Assembly: GCA_045597045.1 (NCBI GenBank)
Contig: JAZODN010000038.1
Span: 1-13,491 of the forward strand
Reading direction: 5' to 3'
From: SIG588 sp045597045
GTDB taxonomy: Bacteria > Bacillota > Clostridia > Oscillospirales > Acutalibacteraceae
DNA length: 13,491 nt
Below, piece by piece: positions 6,535 to 12,848 of this stretch. A model generated the notes under the pieces. It saw nothing but the letters and a program-made list of their open reading frames with translations. It had not been told where the DNA came from and ran no database searches. Position 1 is the stretch's first letter, and every line of letters starts with the position of its first letter. Both the position numbers and the translations under genes were made by a program.

Positions 6535-7883
6535 GCATGCGCATCGCCATGCCGTCGGACGTTGCGGCACTGCTTTCACGACTGCACCAAAACGGTTTTT
6601 CTGCCTACGTAGTGGGCGGCTGCGTGCGTGACAGTTTGCGTGGTGTTCCCCCCCATGATTGGGATGTCGCCACGGCAGCCACGCCGCAAGAAACCGCTGC
6701 TTTGTTTGCCGATTACCGCACCGTCTCCGTCGGTGCGGAACACGGCACAGTGGCCGTGCTGACCGAAATGCGCACGGTGGAGATCACCACCTTCCGCACC
6801 GAAGGCGGTTATGCCGACAACCGACACCCCGATCAAGTTACCTTTGTGAACAACGTGACCGAAGATTTGCGGCGGCGCGATTTCACCGTGAACGCGATGG
6901 CATATAACGATGAAGAAGGGTTAGTAGACCCCTTCGACGGTCAAACCGATCTGGCCCACGGGGTGTTGCGCTGTGTGGAGGACCCCACCACACGCTTTAC
7001 CGAAGATGCTCTGCGCATTCTGCGAGGGTTGCGTTTCGCCGCCACCCTCCCCCTTTCGGTGGATCCTGCTACGGCACGCGCACTGCACACCACGCGCAAG
7101 CGACTTTGCAACATTGCCGCTGAACGCGTGTCTGCCGAACTCACACGGCTGCTGTGCGGCCAATGGATGTTGCCTGTATTGCAAGAGTTTCGCGACGTAC
7201 TGGCTGTGGTAATCCCCGAGATTGCTGCCACCTTTGATTTCGATCAGCGCAACCCTCACCATTGTTACGACGTATATACCCATACCTTGCACGCTGTTGC
7301 CGCAGCCCCGAACGACCCCCTCGTGCGGTGGGCGGTGTTATTGCATGACATTGGCAAGCCGCAAACCTTTACAATCGATCAAGACGGTATCGGCCATTTC
7401 AAGGGGCATGGTGCGGCGAGTGCACAACTGAGTGAACAAATTTTAACACGTTTGCGAATGAGCCGCGAAACCGTGCAAACGGTCACCACGCTGGTGGAGG
7501 CGCACGATCGGCAAATCGATCCCACGCCGGCCGCCGTCAAACGCGCACTCAACCGCTTTGGTGAGGCGACACTGCGGCGACTGATTGCGGTGAAACACGC
7601 CGACAACGCCACCCATGCGCTGCATGCTACCGCACGCCGCGAACAATGGCAAGCGGTGGAATCTGTTTTAAATGCGGTGTTGCAAGAGGCCGCGTGTTTC
7701 TCACTGAAAGATCTTTATGTAAAGGGAAACGACATTACATCACTCGGCGTGCCGAGTGGCCCCCAAGTGGGGCAACTGCTGAACCGTTTGTTGAACGAAG
7801 TGATCGACGGCACGTTAGAGAATGATCGCACCGTTCTTCTTCGCCGTCTGCAATCGCTTTTGGATGAGGGGGTATATTTTTGA
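6531..7883 (+). CDS. cca: tRNA CCA nucleotidyltransferase (class II, with HD domain)
   Basis: A 450-residue enzyme that adds or repairs the 3' CCA end of tRNA. The nucleotidyltransferase head has YVVGGCVRD (26-34) and the metal-binding DWD (43-45), motif A of class II enzymes. Next come LRRRDFTVNAMAY (113-125, motif B/C) and RFTEDALRILRGLRFA (155-170), the neck segment. A C-terminal HD domain has LLHDIGKP with H272/D273 and a later EAHDRQI (323-329), seen in full-length bacterial CCA-adding or bifunctional enzymes. Length is normal. The start is uncertain: GTG 6531 overlaps the preceding stop by 4 nt, ATG 6537 starts 2 nt after it, and neither has a clear Shine-Dalgarno, which suggests translation by coupling from the upstream gene. 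Because HD is present, phosphatase/phosphodiesterase activity is possible. Whether it does both CCA additions or only A-addition cannot be told by eye. Confidence 0.95.
   Translation: MSMRIAMPSDVAALLSRLHQNGFSAYVVGGCVRDSLRGVPPHDWDVATAATPQETAALFADYRTVSVGAEHGTVAVLTEMRTVEITTFRTEGGYADNRHPDQVTFVNNVTEDLRRRDFTVNAMAYNDEEGLVDPFDGQTDLAHGVLRCVEDPTTRFTEDALRILRGLRFAATLPLSVDPATARALHTTRKRLCNIAAERVSAELTRLLCGQWMLPVLQEFRDVLAVVIPEIAATFDFDQRNPHHCYDVYTHTLHAVAAAPNDPLVRWAVLLHDIGKPQTFTIDQDGIGHFKGHGAASAQLSEQILTRLRMSRETVQTVTTLVEAHDRQIDPTPAAVKRALNRFGEATLRRLIAVKHADNATHALHATARREQWQAVESVLNAVLQEAACFSLKDLYVKGNDITSLGVPSGPQVGQLLNRLLNEVIDGTLENDRTVLLRRLQSLLDEGVYF
7865..7872 (+). promoter_or_regulatory. Shine-Dalgarno supporting a TTG start
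   Basis: GAGGGGG-type purine run ending at 7872 lies 7 nt before TTG 7880-7882, inside the end of cca. It supports TTG as the start of the PflA-like gene; no ATG or GTG occurs nearby in frame. Confidence 0.65.
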
Positions 7884-8764
7884 ACACCCCCTGTACCCTT
7901 TGCCCTCGCCAATGCAGTACGTTGCGTACCAACGAGAACACCTGCGGCGCCTGCGGCGTAACCGCGTCACTGCGTGTGGCACGCGCAGCCCTGCACTTTG
8001 GCGAAGAACCATGTATCAGTGGGCAAAACGGATCGGGCACCGTCTTTTTCAGCGGTTGCCCCCTGCACTGCCGCTACTGTCAAAATTACAACATTAGTCA
8101 AGAGGGGTTTGGCAAAGAGATCACCCCCTCACGCTTAGCGGATATATTCCGTTCACTGGAGGCGCAAGGTGCGCACAATATCAACTTGGTAAGCGCCACA
8201 CAATTTATTCCTTCTGTGCGGCAAGCTCTTTCACTTTACAAGCCAAGTGTTCCGGTGGTATATAATTCGGGCGGCTACGAACGCATCGAAACCTTAAAAA
8301 CACTGGAAGGGTTAGTAGATATCTATCTACCTGACCTAAAATATGCCGATAACGCGCTCGGTGCCACCCTTTCCGGAGTGACAGATTATGCCGACCGCGC
8401 TTGTGCCGCTGTTTTGGAAATGGCACGGCAAACAGGGGCGATGCAGTTGGATAAAAACGGTATTGCGCAGCGCGGCACCATGGTGCGGCATCTGGTGCTG
8501 CCCGGCCATACACGAAACTCCCTGGCGGTGCTGAATTGGCTTTTTGAAAACCTGCCGCGCGGCTGTTTTGTCAGCCTGCTGTTTCAGTACACACCGCTGC
8601 GCGATATTGTCGATTGCCCCTCCCTTTCGCGCCGCTTAACACAGCGTGAACGTGAAAAGGTGTTTTGCCATTTGCTGGACTTGGGGCTGACCGACGGCTA
8701 CGTGCAGGACGCAGAAAGCGCCGACGCTGCATATATCCCCTCGTTTGACCTTACCGGTGTATAA
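7880..8764 (+). CDS. PflA-like radical SAM protein (COG1313 type)
   Basis: A 294-residue radical SAM protein. C60, C64 and C67 in GCPLHCRYCQNYNIS form the CxxxCxxC site for the [4Fe-4S] cluster that cleaves S-adenosylmethionine. Before it, residues 1-40 carry a second cysteine set (C5, C8, C12, C22, C25), as in proteins annotated 'putative pyruvate formate-lyase activating enzyme', and EEPCISGQNGSGTVFFSGC links the two. YNSGGYE (128-134), DIYLPDLKY (147-155) and RHLVLPGHT (203-211) are further conserved blocks of this group. It starts at TTG with a good purine run, overlapping cca by 4 nt (TTGA), so it is coupled to cca. The group is not proven to activate a glycyl radical enzyme, and no such enzyme is in the window, so the substrate is unknown. 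Codon use looks like its neighbours. Confidence 0.88.
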   Translation: MNTPCTLCPRQCSTLRTNENTCGACGVTASLRVARAALHFGEEPCISGQNGSGTVFFSGCPLHCRYCQNYNISQEGFGKEITPSRLADIFRSLEAQGAHNINLVSATQFIPSVRQALSLYKPSVPVVYNSGGYERIETLKTLEGLVDIYLPDLKYADNALGATLSGVTDYADRACAAVLEMARQTGAMQLDKNGIAQRGTMVRHLVLPGHTRNSLAVLNWLFENLPRGCFVSLLFQYTPLRDIVDCPSLSRRLTQREREKVFCHLLDLGLTDGYVQDAESADAAYIPSFDLTGV

Positions 8765-8794
8765 ATACAGTCACAGAAAGGATACATAAACACT

Positions 8795-9526
8795 ATGGCC
8801 AAAAAGAATCATGCCTTCTTCCCCACCAAGGAGGAATGGCGTAAGCGCATGCATCTGCCTTATGAGAACACCATTTTCTTTGCCCTGCAGCTCGTCTTTT
8901 GGGTGTTGCAGTGCGTGCTCTTCTTAATCTGTCTGCAAAAAGCACTCAACCCCTTCTTTCCCCTTCTTTTCGGAGCTGTGTTGTTCTTGCTCTCGTTGAA
9001 AAGTCGAAACAAGATGTGCCGTGTTCTAATTTATACGCTGACCACCATAGCCCTGCTGCTGATCACCGTCATGATCATCGGCTTTTGCCTGGTGGCGGAA
9101 GATCAAACCGGCGTGGTGTCACTGGCTTTGGCATGGAACGAACGTCTCGGTTTTGCCATTTCCTATGTGATCACGGTCATGCAACCCGTTTTATTAATGG
9201 CACTGCCGTCCTACATCGTGACCGCACGCTTCGCCGCTACAAAACCCTCTGTTACGCTGCTGCATCTGTTGGCGTGGGCAGAGGTGGCGTTTGCTGCCGC
9301 TATGCTGTATCTCAAGCACTATCCCGGCATCACGGGTTATCTTTTGAATTTCAGCGGTTTGTCGGTCTCTTTCTTCTCGGCAACCGTGCTCTTATGGGTT
9401 TTCCTTTTGACCTCGGCCGCTTTGGCTTTTGCGGTTTATATGCTCTATCCCTTCGGCACTGCACGTATCAAAAAAGCAGTGAAAACCGCCCGTGCCAAGC
9501 TGCCCCAAAACGAAACGAACGACTAA
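8795..9526 (+). CDS. Unknown six-helix membrane protein
   Basis: A 243-residue protein I cannot assign to a family. Residues 1-25 are charged and hydrophilic (KKNHAFF, KEEWRKRMH), followed by about six hydrophobic segments at 26-46, 53-69, 75-100, 118-143, 152-174 and 193-218. The C-terminal tail (about 222-243) is strongly basic (GTARIKKAVKTARAKLPQNE), which by the positive-inside rule puts it in the cytoplasm with the N-terminus. No catalytic motif, ATP-binding site or cysteine cluster is visible. ATG at 8795 has AAAGGA about 12 nt upstream. It is 30 nt after the radical SAM gene and so probably the last gene of that unit. A hairpin overlaps its stop codon. Confidence 0.75.
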   Translation: MAKKNHAFFPTKEEWRKRMHLPYENTIFFALQLVFWVLQCVLFLICLQKALNPFFPLLFGAVLFLLSLKSRNKMCRVLIYTLTTIALLLITVMIIGFCLVAEDQTGVVSLALAWNERLGFAISYVITVMQPVLLMALPSYIVTARFAATKPSVTLLHLLAWAEVAFAAAMLYLKHYPGITGYLLNFSGLSVSFFSATVLLWVFLLTSAALAFAVYMLYPFGTARIKKAVKTARAKLPQNETND

Positions 9527-9528
9527 AA

Positions 9529-9556
9529 AATCGCCGAGCCATGTGGCTCGGCGATT
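9529..9556. terminator. Hairpin terminator shared by convergent genes
   Basis: A perfect 12-bp stem (AATCGCCGAGCC, 9529-9540, with 9545-9556) and a 4-nt loop. On the minus strand it is followed by six T and comes right after the XRE regulator gene, so it is a good terminator for that gene. On the plus strand the stem follows the membrane-protein stop but has no clear T run, so termination there may be weaker. Confidence 0.85.
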
Positions 9557-9567
9557 GAATATACAGT

Positions 9568-10254
9568 TTATTGCAAACGCCCTTCGGCGTTGCGCAGCAG
9601 ATTGAAAAGTGAGGAAGCAAACAGCGGATATTCCTGTGTCAGACTATCGGGCAGAATGTGCGGTGCCGCTTCGGGAGCGATCCCTTCTTCCCCATCCACC
9701 GCATGGCCGCAGGCCAATTCGCCGATGCGCGCCGCGGTTTTGCTCATCTCACCGATCAGTGCCGCTTGGAACATATAATTCGGCACCGAGAACATGGCCG
9801 CCGGATTCTTGGGATTGGCAGAATAGAGCTGACGGAATACGTCATACACGGCGAGCGACAGATATGCCGACACTTCGGTGGTGAGGCCTTTGTTGCCGGC
9901 ACGCTGCAGCAGATCGAAAATCACGTTGACCGAATTCACGATTAACTTCTTGTTCAAAATAGGCAACAAACTGCCGCGCAACTGGTTATCTTTGGCGGTA
10001 GGATCAAAATCGGGTATCTCCTCCACGGCGATCATGGCACCCGATTTATCGGCTGTACGCCCAAGCAAATAATCGCAAGAAACACCGTAATAGTCTGCGG
10101 CACGCACCACAAAATCCAAGCCACATTCGCGTATTCCCTTTTCATAATGCGAAAGCAATGCCTGCGAAATTTCCAAATCGGCAGCCGCTTGCTTTTGACT
10201 GAGACCGCGTTCTTTGCGCAACAAAGTTATAATTCGCGGAAATGTGGTATTCAT
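9568..10254 (-). CDS. XRE-family transcription regulator with unassigned C-terminal domain
   Basis: A 228-residue protein. Residues 5-60 form a Cro/C1-type helix-turn-helix (ITLLRKERGLSQKQAAADLE, with ISQALLSHYEKG as the recognition helix and GVSCDYLLG closing the domain). After a short linker the region from about 88 to 228 is mostly helical, including NKKLIVNSVNVIFDLLQRAG and a later YLSLAVYDVFRQLYSANP, and is a probable dimerisation or sensor domain that I do not recognise. A cytoplasmic repressor or activator is likely; the ligand is unknown. GGAGG lies 7 nt before the ATG at 10252-10254. An open frame continues to GTG 10290, but it is not needed and has no better ribosome binding site. 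It is divergent from the histidine-phosphatase gene, whose promoter it may control, and likely autoregulated through the dyad at 10321-10348. Confidence 0.88.
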   Translation of the reverse strand: MNTTFPRIITLLRKERGLSQKQAAADLEISQALLSHYEKGIRECGLDFVVRAADYYGVSCDYLLGRTADKSGAMIAVEEIPDFDPTAKDNQLRGSLLPILNKKLIVNSVNVIFDLLQRAGNKGLTTEVSAYLSLAVYDVFRQLYSANPKNPAAMFSVPNYMFQAALIGEMSKTAARIGELACGHAVDGEEGIAPEAAPHILPDSLTQEYPLFASSLFNLLRNAEGRLQ

Positions 10255-10289
10255 TGCCCATCCTCCGTTGTTGTGTTCCGTCGTAATCA

Positions 10290-10306
10290 CGCCGCTTTAT
10301 ACGGCG
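10290..10306 (-). promoter_or_regulatory. Small hairpin in the XRE gene leader
   Basis: CGCCG (10290-10294) and CGGCG (10302-10306) are a perfect 5-bp inverted repeat around a 7-nt AT-rich loop, just downstream of the -10 box. It may be a weak operator or mRNA hairpin; no function is shown. Confidence 0.35.
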
Positions 10307-10314
10307 CGTTTAAT

Positions 10315-10344
10315 ATTGTACCACACTTTGATACCATTTGTAAA
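10315..10344 (-). promoter_or_regulatory. Promoter of the XRE regulator gene
   Basis: Minus-strand TTTACA (10344-10339) and TACAAT (10320-10315) are 18 nt apart, and TG lies one base before the -10 box (extended -10). It gives a leader of about 55 nt before the start codon. Confidence 0.75.
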
Positions 10345-10348
10345 GTGG
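10321..10348. promoter_or_regulatory. Candidate operator: imperfect dyad over the XRE promoter
   Basis: Read on the plus strand, CCACACTTTG begins the segment and TAAAGTGG ends it, giving an imperfect dyad with ACTTT and AAAGT as the matching arms about 12 nt apart. It spans the spacer of the regulator's own promoter, which is the place expected for an XRE autoregulatory site. Sequence-only evidence. Confidence 0.35.
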
Positions 10349-10377
10349 AAAATCGCTTAATTTTTGGGAGGTTTTTT

Positions 10378-11010
10378 ATGAAGACTTACAAAATCCACCT
10401 GATTCGGCACGGACAAACTGCCGCCAACGAGACCGGCACTTATATCGGACGTACCGATTTGCCCCTTTCTCCCGCCGGTGTGAACGAACTGCTGCAAATG
10501 AAGAAGGTGTATACCTATCCTTATGGCATGCGCTTTTTCACCAGTCCCCTCACCCGGTGTAAACAAACGTTGCACGTGCTGTATCCTGACAGCAAGCCGG
10601 AGGTGGTGGAAGGCCTTGCGGAATGCGATTTTGGCGAATGGGAAAACATGCGTATTGCACATTTAAAAAATCGTGAGGATTTTTTGCAGTGGGTCAGCGG
10701 AACAAAGGGGGCGGAAATCCCCGGCGGTGAAACGGCCGCCGCCTTTCAAGCCCGTGTGACACAGGCGTTTGAGGGTATTGTGAACGAGTTACTGCACAGC
10801 GGCGATACCGAAGCGGTAGTATGCACGCACGGCGGTGTGATCATGCTCATTATGGCTGCTTTCGGTTTGCCGCGCGGCGATATGAAACAGTGGGTCACGA
10901 ACAGCGGCAGCGGCTTTACGCTACGCATTACCCCCCACATCTGGACGCGTGAACCGGTGGCAGAAGCGCTGTGTGCCATTCCGTGGCGCGACGGCGAAGA
11001 CGAGGATTAA
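10378..11010 (+). CDS. Histidine phosphatase family protein (phosphoglycerate mutase-like)
   Basis: A 210-residue cytoplasmic enzyme of branch 1 of the histidine phosphatase superfamily. The phosphohistidine motif is LIRHGQT with R10, H11 and G12, followed by GRTDLPLSPAG (24-34). R60 in FTSPLTRCKQT, E82 in AECDFGEWEN and H151 in VVCTHGGV complete the catalytic set. Such proteins include cofactor-dependent phosphoglycerate mutases, but small copies like this are often broad phosphatases, for example the alpha-ribazole phosphatase CobC; it is not in a cobalamin context here, so the substrate is not assigned. GGGAGG at 10366-10371 is 6 nt before this ATG, which sets the start; sequence upstream in frame is the promoter region. 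I do not see a clear sigma-A promoter. The 60 nt before the start overlap the XRE promoter and dyad, so the regulator may control this gene. Confidence 0.88.
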   Translation: MKTYKIHLIRHGQTAANETGTYIGRTDLPLSPAGVNELLQMKKVYTYPYGMRFFTSPLTRCKQTLHVLYPDSKPEVVEGLAECDFGEWENMRIAHLKNREDFLQWVSGTKGAEIPGGETAAAFQARVTQAFEGIVNELLHSGDTEAVVCTHGGVIMLIMAAFGLPRGDMKQWVTNSGSGFTLRITPHIWTREPVAEALCAIPWRDGEDED

Positions 11011-11049
11011 CGTTCACTGCCACGTTTCCAAACGGCCAAAACAATTACA

Positions 11050-11086
11050 AAAAAACTGCCGAGGATGACTCCTCGGCAGTTTTTTT
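11050..11086. terminator. Strong bidirectional terminator between the phosphatase gene and hydA
   Basis: ACTGCCGAGGA (11055-11065), loop TGAC and its complement (11070-11080) form an 11-bp GC-rich stem, flanked by six A on the left and seven T on the right. It therefore works on both strands: after the phosphatase gene (plus) and right after the hydA stop codon at 11089 (minus). Confidence 0.95.
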
Positions 11087-11088
11087 GC

Positions 11089-12831
11089 TTAGTACTTCTT
11101 ACGAGGCACGTAAGAGGTGTGCAGGATGTGGTGAGCCTTTTCGCAGCCATATTCGCCCTTGAAGAACTCATCGTAGAGCATCTTGATAACCGGCGACTCG
11201 TGCGACTTACGCAGAGGCATGTTGGCATCCAAATCGTACAACACCTTTGCACGGAGAGCCTTCAGGTCCACCGTGTCACGCACATACTGGGGCTGGATCG
11301 GCTGACCGCCGCCGTTGACGCAGCCACCGGGGCAGCACATCACTTCGACGAACGCCCAATCGGCCGTACCGTCCTTGATGCGGTCCATAACGACCTTTGC
11401 ACCGGCAATGCCGCTGACAGCCGCGACCTTGACCTTCGCGCCTGCGATCTCCACGGTAGCTTCCTTCAAGCCGGCCGTACCGCGCACCGCGTGGAATTCC
11501 ACATCGGTGTTGTCCTTGCCGGTGAGCCAATCGTTCGCAGTACGCAGCGCCGCTTCCATAACGCCGCCCGTAGCACCAAAGATCATAGCGGCACCGGTAT
11601 CTTCACCCAGAGGAGCGTCGAACTCTTCGTCCGGCAGCGCGGTGAATTTCAAACCGGCACGCTCGATCATACGGCCGAGCTCACGGGTAGTGAGAGCGAT
11701 ATCGACATCCGGAACACCGGCGGCATCTTCATTATCGCGGCCGGCCTCGAACTTCTTCGCCGTACACGGCATAATGGACACGCTCACGATATCCTTCGGA
11801 TCGATGCCCTGCTTCTCTGCAAAATAGGTCTTAATGACCGCACCACCCATCTGCTGGGGCGACTTGCAGGTAGAGAGGTGGCCGAGCAGTTCGGGATAGT
11901 AGTACTCCGCGAACTTCACCCAACCGGGCGAGCAGGAAGTGATCATCGGCAGCGTACCGCCGTTCTTCATGCGATCCAGCAACTCGTTGGCTTCTTCCAC
12001 GATGGTGAGGTCGGCCGCAAAGTTGGTATCAAACACCCAGTTAAAGCCCAAGCGGCGCAGCGCAGCAACCATCTTGCCTTCCACGTTGGTGCCGACCGGC
12101 ATGCCGAAGCATTCGCCGAGCGTTGCACGCACCGAAGGCGCAGTCTGCACAACCACCGTCTTGGTCGGATCGGCCAAAGCCGCCCACACCTTGTCGGTAT
12201 CGTCCTTTTCAACCAGCGCACCCGTCGGGCACACCGCGGTGCACTGACCGCAGGACACGCAAGCCACGTTCGAAAGTTTGGTATCGAACGCACAGCCAAT
12301 GTGGGTATCAATACCGCGATCGTTGGCGCCGATAACCGACACGTACTGCTGATTACACGCAGCCACGCAACGACGGCACAGAATGCACTTGTTGTTGTCG
12401 CGCACCAAATGTGCCGTGGAGGTGTCCAAATCGTAGTGGGGATTGAAACCGTCGTAACGGCCGCTGTCTTCCACGCCGTATGCACGGCAGAGCTGCTGCA
12501 GTTCGCAGTTGGTGGAACGCGAGCAGGACAAGCACTTCTTATCGTGGGTGGAGAGCATCAACTCGAGGGTGGTGCGGCGAGCCTTCTGCACCTTTTCGGT
12601 GTTGGTTTGGATCTCCATTCCTTCTGCCACAGGGTACACACACGCCGTAACCAGGCCGCGAGTCATGGTTGCTTCCACAACGCAGATACGGCAAGCGCCG
12701 ATCTCGTTGCAATCCTTCATAAAACAAAGGGTGGGAATTTCCACACCGGCGGCACGAGCCGCTTCCAAAATGGTGGAACCCTTGGGCACGCTGACCGCAA
12801 TGCCGTTTACTTTTACATTAACCATATCCAT
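11089..12831 (-). CDS. hydA: [FeFe] hydrogenase catalytic subunit (HydA/HndD type)
   Basis: A 580-residue catalytic subunit of an NAD-linked, probably electron-bifurcating [FeFe] hydrogenase, making H2 from NADH and reduced ferredoxin, or the reverse. Domains in order: N-terminal [2Fe-2S] ferredoxin domain (C36, C47, C50, C64); His-ligated [4Fe-4S] site (H96, C100, C103, C109); two [4Fe-4S] clusters (C149/152/155/159 and C191/194/197/201); then the H-cluster domain. H-cluster motifs are L1 TSCSPGW (C300), L2 MPCTAKKFE (C355) and L3 VEVMCCPGGCVNGGGQP (C500, C504). Position 301 is Ser where many enzymes have Cys, and 499 is Cys where Ala is usual. The C-terminal KAHHILHTSY resembles clostridial HndD-type enzymes; the extra cluster domain of Thermotoga HydA is absent. 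AGAGGAG is about 9 nt before the ATG at 12829-12831. It follows hydB by 17 nt in one operon. Maturases (HydEFG) are not in the window. Confidence 0.96.
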   Translation of the reverse strand: MDMVNVKVNGIAVSVPKGSTILEAARAAGVEIPTLCFMKDCNEIGACRICVVEATMTRGLVTACVYPVAEGMEIQTNTEKVQKARRTTLELMLSTHDKKCLSCSRSTNCELQQLCRAYGVEDSGRYDGFNPHYDLDTSTAHLVRDNNKCILCRRCVAACNQQYVSVIGANDRGIDTHIGCAFDTKLSNVACVSCGQCTAVCPTGALVEKDDTDKVWAALADPTKTVVVQTAPSVRATLGECFGMPVGTNVEGKMVAALRRLGFNWVFDTNFAADLTIVEEANELLDRMKNGGTLPMITSCSPGWVKFAEYYYPELLGHLSTCKSPQQMGGAVIKTYFAEKQGIDPKDIVSVSIMPCTAKKFEAGRDNEDAAGVPDVDIALTTRELGRMIERAGLKFTALPDEEFDAPLGEDTGAAMIFGATGGVMEAALRTANDWLTGKDNTDVEFHAVRGTAGLKEATVEIAGAKVKVAAVSGIAGAKVVMDRIKDGTADWAFVEVMCCPGGCVNGGGQPIQPQYVRDTVDLKALRAKVLYDLDANMPLRKSHESPVIKMLYDEFFKGEYGCEKAHHILHTSYVPRKKY

Positions 12832-12848
12832 TTCAGCGTACTCCTCTC

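Noticed and set aside
10316..10342. Plus-strand promoter TTGTAC, 17 nt, TGTAAA for the phosphatase gene
   Set aside because: The -10 box is poor and has no extended TG, so I did not list it, although the gene must be transcribed from somewhere in this region.
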